Program-made: the position numbers and the translations under genes
Assembly: GCA_022072095.1 (NCBI GenBank)
Contig: JAJVIJ010000062.1
Location: 1-38,929 of the forward strand
Source of the DNA: Rhodocyclaceae bacterium
Lineage (GTDB): Bacteria > Pseudomonadota > Gammaproteobacteria > Burkholderiales > Rhodocyclaceae
Reading direction: 5' to 3'
Length of the DNA stretch: 38,929 nucleotides
Notes under the pieces: generated by a model
What the model was told of the DNA's origin: nothing
What the model saw: the letters and a program-made list of their open reading frames with translations, nothing else
The model's database searches: none
Shown: piece by piece, positions 8,254 to 14,975 of the stretch
Position numbering within the stretch: the first letter of the stretch is position 1
How the letters are laid out: every line of letters begins with the position of its first letter

Positions 8254-9414
8254 TCAGAACGATCGCGGCATGCCCAGCACATGCTCGCCGACGAACGAAA
8301 GTATCAGGTTGGTCGAGATCGGCGCCACTTGATAGAGCCGGGTCTCGCGGAACTTGCGCTCGATGTCGTACTCGGCCGCGAAACCGAAGCCGCCATGGGT
8401 CTGCAAACAGGCGTTGGCGGCCTCCCAGGACGCCTTGGCCGCCAGGTACTTGGCCATATTCGCTTCGGCACCGCAGGCCTCGTGCCGGTCGAACAGATCA
8501 CAGGCGCGCCAGCGCATCTGATTGGCCGCCTCGACTTCGATATAGGCTTCCGCGATCGGAAACTGGATACCCTGGTTCTGTCCGATCGGACGCCCGAACA
8601 CGACCCGATCGGATGCGTAGCGAGCAGCGCGATCGACGAACCAATAGCCATCGCCGATGCACTCGGCCGCGATCAGCGTGCGCTCGGCATTCAAGCCATC
8701 GAGAATGTACTTGAAACCCTTGCCTTCCTCGCCGATCAGGTTTTCCGCCGGCACTTCCAGATTGTCAAAAAACAGCTCGTTGGTTTCGTGGTTGACCATG
8801 TTCCGGATCGGCTTGATGGTGAGTCCACGCCCGACCGCCTGGCGCAGATCGATCAAGAAAATGGACATGCCGTCCGACTTGCGCCTGACCTCGCCCACCG
8901 GCGTCGTGCGCGCCAGCAGGATCATCAATTCCGAGTGCACGACCCGCGAGATCCAGACCTTCTGGCCATTGACCAGATAGCGATCGCCGCGACGCACAGC
9001 CGTGGTCTTGAGCTGCGTGGTATCGGTACCGGTGGTCGGCTCGGTCACCCCCATGGCCTGCAGGCGCAGCTCGCCCGTCGCGATCTTGGGCAGATATTCG
9101 CGCTTCTGCTCGGCCGAGCCATGACGCAACAGCGTGTTCATGTTGTACATCTGGCCATGACAGAAGCCGGAGTTGCCGCCGCTGCGATTGATCTCTTCCA
9201 TGATCACCGAAGCCTCGGCCAGTCCGAGTCCGGAACCACCGTATTCCTCCGGAATCAGCGCCGCCAACCAGCCGGCGTCGGTCAGGGCCTTGACGAACTC
9301 GTCCGGGTAACCGCGCTCCTCATCCACCTTCTGCCAATAAGCACTGCCATAGCGGCCACACAGCTCGCGCATGGCCTCACGGATCGCTTGGAACCTGTCG
9401 GGCGCCGGAATCAT
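8254..9414 (-). CDS. Acyl-CoA dehydrogenase family flavoprotein
   Basis: FAD enzyme introducing an alpha,beta double bond into an acyl-CoA and passing electrons to ETF. 386 residues from the ATG at 9414, which has GAGGACTATCG upstream; a 14-residue longer reading has no such signal. The N-terminal helical domain contains IPEEYGGSGLGLAEAS. The beta domain has the FAD/substrate block MGVTEPTTGTDTTQLKTTA and QKVWIS. The C-terminal helical domain has GFGFAAEYDIERKFRE. The usual C-terminal catalytic glutamate (MCAD Glu376, motif YEGT) is absent: the segment reads LYQVAPIST, with Ala near 364. A glutamate is present at Glu244 (LNAERTLIA), the position of the catalytic base in isovaleryl- and long-chain acyl-CoA dehydrogenases. 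It follows the BadI-like gene by 100 bp. Confidence 0.9.
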   Translation of the reverse strand: MIPAPDRFQAIREAMRELCGRYGSAYWQKVDEERGYPDEFVKALTDAGWLAALIPEEYGGSGLGLAEASVIMEEINRSGGNSGFCHGQMYNMNTLLRHGSAEQKREYLPKIATGELRLQAMGVTEPTTGTDTTQLKTTAVRRGDRYLVNGQKVWISRVVHSELMILLARTTPVGEVRRKSDGMSIFLIDLRQAVGRGLTIKPIRNMVNHETNELFFDNLEVPAENLIGEEGKGFKYILDGLNAERTLIAAECIGDGYWFVDRAARYASDRVVFGRPIGQNQGIQFPIAEAYIEVEAANQMRWRACDLFDRHEACGAEANMAKYLAAKASWEAANACLQTHGGFGFAAEYDIERKFRETRLYQVAPISTNLILSFVGEHVLGMPRSF

Positions 9415-9514
9415 CGATAGTCCTCGGAAAGTGACGCACGCCGCTGCGAACGGCACGGCGGCGTGAAGGGACGACGCCGCACCCGGGACTCCGGGGCGAC
9501 GGGGCCAAAGCGGG

Positions 9515-10297
9515 CTATTTTACAAACTTGCGGAATTCGGGCTTGCGCTTGTCCAGGAACGCGCGCACACCTTCCCTGGACTCGTCGGTATCGTAGTACA
9601 GAGACAGCGCCTGAAAACCCATGGAGCCGATGCCACGGATCGACTCGGTCGCAGCATTGAACGAGCGCTTGGCGATGGCGATCGCTGTGGGGCTCTTCTC
9701 GATGATCTCGGCGCACCAGCGATCGACTTCGGCATCGAGCTCGGCATGCGGCACGACGACGTTGCAAAGCCCCATTTCCAGAGCCTGCGGCGCCGTATAG
9801 CGGCGGCACAAATACCAGATCTCGCGCGCTTTTTTCTCGCCCACGACGCGGGCCAGATAGGCGGTGCCGAATCCGGGGTCGACCGAGCCGACGCGCGGCC
9901 CGACCTGACCGAACACGGCCTTGTCCGAGGCGATGGTCAAGTCGCACAGCACACCCAACACATTGCCACCACCGATCGCATAGCCCTGCACGCGCGCGAT
10001 CACCGGTTTGGGCACGTCTCGAATGGCGGTATGCAATTCCTCGACCGGCATGCCGATGATTCCGCGCCCGTCGTACTGCCCGGAATGTGCGGACTGATCG
10101 CCACCGGTACAGAAGGCGCGCTCGCCGGCACCCGCCAGGACGATCACACCGATCGATTTCTTCCACCCTGCAGCGAGCACCGCATGCAGCAGCTCCTCGG
10201 TCGTCTGGCCACGCAGCGCGTTCAGTACCTGCGGCCGATTGATCGTGATGTAGGCAGCGCCATTCCGTTCCTCGTACAGGATGTCTTCGTAGTTCAT
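9515..10297 (-). CDS. BadI-like 2-ketocyclohexanecarboxyl-CoA hydrolase (ring-cleaving crotonase)
   Basis: Predicted to open an alicyclic beta-keto-acyl-CoA ring by hydrolytic C-C cleavage, giving a dicarboxylic mono-CoA thioester. Over all 260 residues it reads like BadI of Rhodopseudomonas palustris as I remember it, including exact length. Shared blocks are ELHTAIRDVPKPVIARVQGY, GQVGPRVGSVDPGFGTA, YYDTDESREG and KRKPEFRK. The Asp140 (GSVD) and Tyr235 (LYYDT) shared with BadI and MenB are conserved. MenB is a near relative, but the VEELHTAIRDV region and the short N-terminus favour BadI. The ATG at 10297 has GAGG upstream; a TTG 28 codons earlier would give an unlikely extension. First gene of the operon, divergent from the TetR gene. 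The identification comes from recalled family sequence, not from a search. Confidence 0.82.
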   Translation of the reverse strand: MNYEDILYEERNGAAYITINRPQVLNALRGQTTEELLHAVLAAGWKKSIGVIVLAGAGERAFCTGGDQSAHSGQYDGRGIIGMPVEELHTAIRDVPKPVIARVQGYAIGGGNVLGVLCDLTIASDKAVFGQVGPRVGSVDPGFGTAYLARVVGEKKAREIWYLCRRYTAPQALEMGLCNVVVPHAELDAEVDRWCAEIIEKSPTAIAIAKRSFNAATESIRGIGSMGFQALSLYYDTDESREGVRAFLDKRKPEFRKFVK

Positions 10298-10411
10298 GAG
10301 TTTTGACCTCGAACAGGGCAATATGGGGCGTTGCACCACCGCGCCGACGTTCGCACCACGCGCTGCCGCATATGGTTGCACTGAGACGCGCCGCGTGGCA
10401 CTCTATCTTTG

Positions 10412-10431
10412 TCTATCTAATGATAGTTAGA
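10412..10431. promoter_or_regulatory. Palindromic operator candidate in the TetR/acyl-CoA operon intergenic region
   Basis: The 20-bp sequence TCTATCTA-ATGA-TAGTTAGA is an inverted repeat with 7 of 8 paired positions per arm. It is an AT-rich island in the GC-rich 137-bp gap between the divergent BadI-like and TetR genes and ends 3 bp before the preferred TetR start. Position and symmetry are those of an autoregulatory TetR-family site that could also control the operon. Binding is inferred. Confidence 0.55.
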
Positions 10432-10434
10432 ACA

Positions 10435-11118
10435 ATGGATCGACGCAACCGCAAGCCCCCCGCCTCTCCCGACGACTCATCAGGCCGCAGCGCCGATGCC
10501 CCGCCCGCAGACACGACGCGCATTCAGTTGCTCGGCGAAGCGGCCCGGCTGTTTCGTCAGCAGGGAGTGGTCGCGACCACGATGCGCCAGATCGCCGATG
10601 CGATGCGCATGAAGGCCGGCAGCATTTATTACTACTTCGACTCAAAGGACGAGATCCTCGACGAAGTGCTGGACCTAGGCATGCAGGCGGTATTCGACGC
10701 AGTCCGTCACGATGTAGAGTGCCTTCCGCCAGAGACCTCATCGCGCCACAAGATCGAAACGGCCATCGCGGCGCACCTGCGCACATTGCTGCGCTATGGA
10801 GACTTCACGTCCGCCAACATCCGGATTTTCAGCCAGGTTCCCGAGCGCGCGAAGAAGCGCCATCTGCCGCTGCGCCAAGCCTATACCGACTACTGGAGCC
10901 GCTTGTTCGAGGAGGCGCAAGCCCGGGGCGAGGTCCGCAGCGACATCAACATCAAGCTGCTACGACTTTTCCTGATCGGGTCCCTGAACTGGTCGCTGGA
11001 ATGGTTCAACCCGAAGCGTGGCGCGGTCGATGAGCTGGCGCGCGATATCGCCACCATGGTTTTCGACGGCATCGCCGCACGGACCACAGCGCAGACGGCT
11101 AGCCGAAACGCCCCGTGA
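10435..11118 (+). CDS. TetR/AcrR family transcriptional regulator (KstR2/FadR-like), probable regulator of the acyl-CoA operon
   Basis: 227 residues from the ATG at 10435. An Arg/Pro/Ser-rich lead (1-28) is followed by the TetR helix-turn-helix domain: [15 protein letters not shown], then [20 protein letters not shown] (about 48-67) and FDSKDEIL. The C-terminal ligand domain ends with [16 protein letters not shown], which resembles KstR2-type acyl-CoA-sensing repressors. Alternative starts are the ATG at 10420, which lies inside the palindrome, or further upstream; none has a clear ribosome binding site, so the start is uncertain. The gene is divergent from the operon and next to a palindrome, so repression relieved by a pathway acyl-CoA is the simplest model (inference). 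Its last 20 bp overlap the 3' end of pstB on the other strand. Confidence 0.87.
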   Translation: MDRRNRKPPASPDDSSGRSADAPPADTTRIQLLGEAARLFRQQGVVATTMRQIADAMRMKAGSIYYYFDSKDEILDEVLDLGMQAVFDAVRHDVECLPPETSSRHKIETAIAAHLRTLLRYGDFTSANIRIFSQVPERAKKRHLPLRQAYTDYWSRLFEEAQARGEVRSDINIKLLRLFLIGSLNWSLEWFNPKRGAVDELARDIATMVFDGIAARTTAQTASRNAP

Positions 11119-11881
11119 GGTAGTCCTCGGTCTGTTTTTTTTGTGGCTTGATGAACAACTGATCGGTCAGTCCGAACTCGACCAGTTCGCCCAGATACAT
11201 GTAGGCGGTGTAGTCCGACACCCGCGCCGCCTGCTGCATGTTGTGCGTGACGATCAAAATCGTCACCTGGTCTTTCAATTCCGACACCAGCTCCTCGATG
11301 CTCGCGGTGGCGATCGGATCCAGGGCAGAGGTCGGTTCGTCGAACAGGATCACCTCGGGCTCCGTGGCCAATGCCCGCGCGATACACAGGCGCTGCTGCT
11401 GGCCACCGGATAGATTGGCGCCCAGTTCCGCCAGCCGGTCCTTGACCTCGTCCCACAGCGCGGCCTGCCGCAGCGCGCGCTCGACTTTTTCTTCCAATAC
11501 CGCAAGGCGCTTCTCGCCACGCACACGCAAGCCGTAGGCGACGTTCTCGAAGATGGACTTGGGAAACGGGTTGGGCTTCTGGAACACCATGCTGACGCGC
11601 ATCCGCACTTCGATCGGGTCGACATCCGGCGCGAGCAGATTGGTGTCATCGGGATACAAGGTGATCCGGCCTTCGTAGCGATTCCCCGGATACAGATCGT
11701 GCATGCGATTGAAGCTGCGCAACAGCGTGGACTTGCCACATCCAGACGGACCGATCAGGGCGGTCACCTTCTTGTCGTAGACCGGCATGCCTATATTCTT
11801 CAGCGCGAGAAAATCCCCGTAGTAGAAATTCAGGTCGTCTACGCGCATTTTCAGGGCGAGACTAGGTTCACTCGGTGTCAT
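11099..11881 (-). CDS. pstB: Phosphate ABC transporter ATP-binding protein
   Basis: ATPase of the high-affinity PstSCAB phosphate importer, on the inner face of the cytoplasmic membrane. 260 residues, standard length. Walker [10 protein letters not shown], the PstB-typical Q-loop segment [13 protein letters not shown], signature LSGGQQQR, Walker [14 protein letters not shown] and the switch histidine VTHNM are all intact. ATG at 11881 with GAGGGGGC upstream, 36 bp after pstA. It is the last gene of the pst run: no phoU follows, and the stop lies 20 bp inside the convergent TetR gene. No terminator is visible after it. Confidence 0.97.
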   Translation of the reverse strand: MTPSEPSLALKMRVDDLNFYYGDFLALKNIGMPVYDKKVTALIGPSGCGKSTLLRSFNRMHDLYPGNRYEGRITLYPDDTNLLAPDVDPIEVRMRVSMVFQKPNPFPKSIFENVAYGLRVRGEKRLAVLEEKVERALRQAALWDEVKDRLAELGANLSGGQQQRLCIARALATEPEVILFDEPTSALDPIATASIEELVSELKDQVTILIVTHNMQQAARVSDYTAYMYLGELVEFGLTDQLFIKPQKKQTEDYLTGRFG

Positions 11882-11917
11882 TGACGCCCCCTCACTCCGG
11901 GATGCATAGCTTGTATC

Positions 11918-12841
11918 TCACCATTTGATGTTGCGCCGCAGGCGGTAACGCAGCCAGATCGCCAGGCCATTCATCAACAGGGTCATCAGGACCAATATGA
12001 AGCCTGCCGCCGCCGCATTCACCTGAAACTCCGCTTCGGGCCGTGAGGTCCAGTTGAACATCTGTATCGGCATGACCGTAAACGGGGCCAACAGCCAGTC
12101 CGCATTGACGAAGGGGGGCGTTCCCTGAAACGGGCTGGGCGGCAGAAAGGCGATAAAGGTCAGCGCTCCGATCGTGATCACCGGCGCGGTCTCACCGATC
12201 GCGCGCGCCATGCCGATGATCACCCCCGTCAGGATGCCCGGCGTCGAATACGGCAGGATGTGATCGCGCACCGTCTGCCATGTCGTCGCGCCACAGGCAA
12301 AGGATCCCTCACGGATCATCTGCGGAATCGCACGTATGGACTCACGGGTAGCGACGATCACCACGGGCAGGATCAACAGTGCCAGCGTCAGCCCCGCCGT
12401 CAGGATGCTCTGACCCAGGCCGAACTGGTATACAAACAAGCCCAACGCCAGCAACCCGTAGATGATCGACGGCACGCCGGCGAGATTCGTGACGTTGATC
12501 TCGATGACATCCGTGATCCAGTTCTTGGGCGCATATTCCTCGAGGTAGACCCCGGTCGCGACCCCAAGCGGCACGGCGGCCACCGCCGTCACCAGCATCA
12601 CCAAGGTACTGCCGACCCAAGCGGACAGGATCCCGGCCTGGGCGGGTCTACGCGAAGGGAACGAAGTCAGGAAATCGGCATCAATCCGCGCCATACCCTG
12701 CACGGCCATGTCCAGGAACAATGCGGCAAACGTGAGCACACCGACCATCAGCGCGGCGACGCCGACGAGCCCGAAAACTTCGTCCCGGCGCTTGCTGCGC
12801 ACGACCATCGCACGAATCGACTGGAGCGTCTCGGCATCCAT
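11918..12841 (-). CDS. pstA: Phosphate ABC transporter permease PstA
   Basis: Inner-membrane permease that pairs with PstC. 307 residues from an ATG at 12841 that overlaps the pstC stop (TGATG), implying coupled translation. The open frame extends much further upstream, but that part is the other frame of pstC. Membrane segments are visible near residues 24-48, in the GSTLVMLVTAVAAVPLGVA region, and on to the C-terminus. The permease signature with the EAA-like loop is seen in MIREGSFACGATTWQTVRDH and GMARAIGETAPV. The family-typical PFTVMPIQMFNW segment is near the end. Confidence 0.96.
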   Translation of the reverse strand: MDAETLQSIRAMVVRSKRRDEVFGLVGVAALMVGVLTFAALFLDMAVQGMARIDADFLTSFPSRRPAQAGILSAWVGSTLVMLVTAVAAVPLGVATGVYLEEYAPKNWITDVIEINVTNLAGVPSIIYGLLALGLFVYQFGLGQSILTAGLTLALLILPVVIVATRESIRAIPQMIREGSFACGATTWQTVRDHILPYSTPGILTGVIIGMARAIGETAPVITIGALTFIAFLPPSPFQGTPPFVNADWLLAPFTVMPIQMFNWTSRPEAEFQVNAAAAGFILVLMTLLMNGLAIWLRYRLRRNIKW

Positions 12842-13779
12842 CAGTACACCTCCCGGAAGCGACGCCGCAGGTAGTGGCCGAGCAGGTTGAACATCAAGGT
12901 CATGAGCATGAGCGTCAGGCCCGCCGCGAAAATCGTCTGATAGCCGATGCTGCCGTGCGGCAGATCGCCCAGTGCAACCTGGACGATATAGGACGTGATC
13001 GTCGCCCCGGGTTCGGCCGGATTGAAGCTCAGGTTGGGCTGCATGCCGCCGGCGACGGCCAGGATCATCGTCTCCCCGACCGCTCTCGAAATGCCCAGGA
13101 TGTACGCTGAGGTGATTCCCGATGTCGCCGCCGGCACCACGACGCGCAGTGCCGTCTGCAGGCGGGTCGCCCCCATCGCGTACGAACCCTCGCGCAGGTT
13201 CATCGGCACGGCACGCATCGCGTCTTCCGCCAGCGAGCTGACATAGGGAATGATCATCACCCCCATGATCAGGCCGGCGGACAGCAGATTGAAGCCGGGA
13301 AGCGCCGGATAGATTTTTTGCAGCACAGGCGTCAGGAACACCAGCGCGAAATACCCATAGACGATGGTCGGGATACCCCCCAGCAATTCGAGAAAGGGTT
13401 TGGCCACCTCCCGAACCCGAAACGGGGCAAACTCGGACAGGTAGATCGCGATGATCGTGCCGAGCGGGATCGCGATCAGCAGCGCCACCAGCGAGCTTGT
13501 CAGCGTGCCGGACAGCAGCACCATGATGCCGAAGTGTGCGTCGTCGAACAACGGCGTCCATTGCGTATCGAAAATGAAGTCGTGCAAGGGCACGTGTTCA
13601 AAAAAAATCCACGACTCCCTGACCAGGATGAACACGATCGCCAATGTCGTGAATACCGACACCGATGCGGCAAGAAACAGGATGAGTTCGATCACGCGCT
13701 CGGTGACATGACGCATCGGGCGCCGTTTCAGACGCGCACTGACCGATTGCTCCGCCCCCACTTGAGCCAGGCTGGACAT
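12841..13779 (-). CDS. pstC: Phosphate ABC transporter permease PstC
   Basis: Inner-membrane permease subunit partnering PstA. 312 residues; the first membrane segment is near residues 29-53 (ELILFLAASVSVFTTLAIVF), with further segments through the protein. The family blocks LLGGIPTIVYGYFAL, REGSYAMGATRLQTALRVV and GISRAVGETMI are clear. The ATG at 13779 is used here; its ribosome binding site is weak, and Met22 is a possible alternative that would remove a basic, non-membrane lead. It is separated from pstS by a 96-bp gap containing a strong stem-loop. Confidence 0.95.
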   Translation of the reverse strand: MSSLAQVGAEQSVSARLKRRPMRHVTERVIELILFLAASVSVFTTLAIVFILVRESWIFFEHVPLHDFIFDTQWTPLFDDAHFGIMVLLSGTLTSSLVALLIAIPLGTIIAIYLSEFAPFRVREVAKPFLELLGGIPTIVYGYFALVFLTPVLQKIYPALPGFNLLSAGLIMGVMIIPYVSSLAEDAMRAVPMNLREGSYAMGATRLQTALRVVVPAATSGITSAYILGISRAVGETMILAVAGGMQPNLSFNPAEPGATITSYIVQVALGDLPHGSIGYQTIFAAGLTLMLMTLMFNLLGHYLRRRFREVY

Positions 13780-13819
13780 AGAACGACTCAGGCTCTCTCG
13801 TTGTGTACGCTGAACGCGC

Positions 13820-13851
13820 GCGTCCCTGGCCGAACACCTCGCCAGGGACGC
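13820..13851 (-). other. Stem-loop between pstS and pstC
   Basis: A perfect 11-bp inverted repeat, GCGTCCCTGGC (13820-13830) with GCCAGGGACGC (13841-13851), closes a 10-nt loop. There is no T tract on either side, so it is not a classical terminator. In this position such stems often protect the 3' end of the abundant receptor mRNA or partly attenuate the downstream permease genes; that role is inferred. Confidence 0.7.
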
Positions 13852-13875
13852 CGCATGCTAACTTCGGTCGAATGG

Positions 13876-14871
13876 TTACTCTTTCGGGTCGCGCCGCAAC
13901 AAGTCGGCCACCTTGACACCGACCTCGGGTTCGCCACCGAATGCGGTGCCGGTCTTGCGCTTGCCGAAATTGTCGAGTGCATGCTTGTAATCGCTTTCCG
14001 AAAGCGGAACGTACTTGACCTCTTTCGCCAGCTTGCCTCCGTTCTTCAGATAGTACTCGACGAACTCCTTAATCTCCGGCTTGTCGGCTGACTTGGCGTT
14101 GACGTAGATGAAGATCGGCCGTGACAGCGGTTCGTAACTGCCATTGATAACGTTCTCCAGGGACGGCTCGACGGGCTTGCCGGCGCTGTTGACGACGGGC
14201 ACGGAACGCAGCTTGTCCTTGTTTTCGACGTAATACGCATAGCCGAAATAGCCCAGCGCGCCGACGTCGCGCGCGACCCCCTGAACCAGGACGTTGTCAT
14301 CTTCGGACGCGGTGAAGTCGCCACGGCTGGATTTCGATTTGCCCATCACCGCTTCGGTGAAGTAGTCGAAGGTCCCCGAGTCCGCTCCCGGCCCGAACAA
14401 TTTCATGGCCTGATCCGGCCAAGCGGGATTGACCTGATTCCACTTCGTGACCTTCCCTTGGGCGGCCGGCTCCCACATCCTCTTCAACTCCGCGATGGTG
14501 ATCGCTTTCAGGAAGGCATTCTTTGGGTTTGCTACCACGGTCAAGGCATCGAAGGCAATCGGCAGTTCGATGTACTTGATGCCGGCAGCCCGGCAATCGG
14601 CCATTTCCTTGGCCAGGATAGGCCGCGACGCATCCGAGATATCGATTTCACCGCGACAGAATTTCTTGAAACCGCCACCGGTCCCGGAGATGCCGACCGT
14701 CACGCGTACGGCCCCCTTCTTGAGCTTCTGAAAGTCCTCCGAAACGGCCTCCGTGATCGGGAACACAGTGCTGGATCCGTCGATCTTGATCAGTTGCTGT
14801 GCGCTCGCCTGAGGCGCGATCGAACCCGCCAGCAGGGACACGGCGAGCAGCGAAAAATTCATAACATGCAT
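13876..14871 (-). CDS. pstS: Phosphate ABC transporter substrate-binding protein PstS
   Basis: Periplasmic phosphate receptor of PstSCAB. 331 residues; signal peptide with a short hydrophobic core (about residues 5-18) and probable cleavage after ASA near residue 24. The mature protein opens QQLIKIDGSSTVFPITEAV, the phosphate-binding loop typical of the family, and continues with VGISGTGGGFKKF and ISDASRPI. The DSGTFDYF segment supplies further ligand contacts. ATG at 14871 with AGGAGAAGGCTC upstream; ATG at Met4 is an alternative. First gene of the pst run, 104 bp after glmM. The leader contains a terminator-like hairpin immediately before the ribosome binding site. Confidence 0.96.
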   Translation of the reverse strand: MHVMNFSLLAVSLLAGSIAPQASAQQLIKIDGSSTVFPITEAVSEDFQKLKKGAVRVTVGISGTGGGFKKFCRGEIDISDASRPILAKEMADCRAAGIKYIELPIAFDALTVVANPKNAFLKAITIAELKRMWEPAAQGKVTKWNQVNPAWPDQAMKLFGPGADSGTFDYFTEAVMGKSKSSRGDFTASEDDNVLVQGVARDVGALGYFGYAYYVENKDKLRSVPVVNSAGKPVEPSLENVINGSYEPLSRPIFIYVNAKSADKPEIKEFVEYYLKNGGKLAKEVKYVPLSESDYKHALDNFGKRKTGTAFGGEPEVGVKVADLLRRDPKE

Positions 14872-14885
14872 GAGCCTTCTCCTGG

Positions 14886-14908
14886 AAAAAACCCGCGCCT
14901 GGCGCGAG
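14886..14908 (-). terminator. Terminator-like hairpin in the glmM-pstS gap, just upstream of the pstS ribosome binding site
   Basis: On the minus strand a 7-bp stem (14908-14902 with 14898-14892, one G-T pair) with a 3-nt loop is followed at once by six T residues (14891-14886). Two bases later comes the pstS Shine-Dalgarno AGGAGA (14883-14878). It could end the ftsH-folP-glmM transcript, or act as an attenuator in the pstS leader if the promoter lies upstream of it. Confidence 0.6.
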
Positions 14909-14916
14909 CCCGGGGC

Positions 14917-14939
14917 ATATTATTAAACTCAGGTTACAG
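14917..14939 (-). promoter_or_regulatory. Possible pstS promoter with a weak Pho-box-like element
   Basis: An AT-rich patch in the glmM-pstS gap reads CTGTAACCTGAGTTTAATAA on the minus strand and then TAATAT, a possible -10. The first 18 bases match the E. coli Pho-box consensus at about 11 positions by eye, mostly in the first repeat and the AT-rich end. This is weak evidence; position is the main support. Confidence 0.3.
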
Positions 14940-14975
14940 CTCTATTACTGCCGCTGCGGCCGTCACCGCCGCAGA

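Noticed and set aside
7141-9420. Very long plus-strand open frame (759 codons) opposite the CoA-transferase and dehydrogenase genes
   Set aside because: It is antisense to two genes with intact catalytic motifs. Its translation is rich in Arg, His, Asp and Leu, typical of the complement of GC-rich coding DNA, with no family motif.
9515-10297. Calling the first crotonase MenB (naphthoyl-CoA synthase)
   Set aside because: No other menaquinone gene is near, the N-terminal extension of MenB is absent, and the central and C-terminal blocks match BadI more closely. MenB remains the next best family.
12842-13561. Extended N-terminal part of the pstA reading frame
   Set aside because: This stretch is an alternative frame of pstC. 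The true pstA start is the ATG at 12841 overlapping the pstC stop.
14922-14939. A genuine Pho box upstream of pstS
   Set aside because: Only about 11 of 18 positions match the E. coli consensus, and the second repeat is poor. I keep it only as a low-confidence promoter region.
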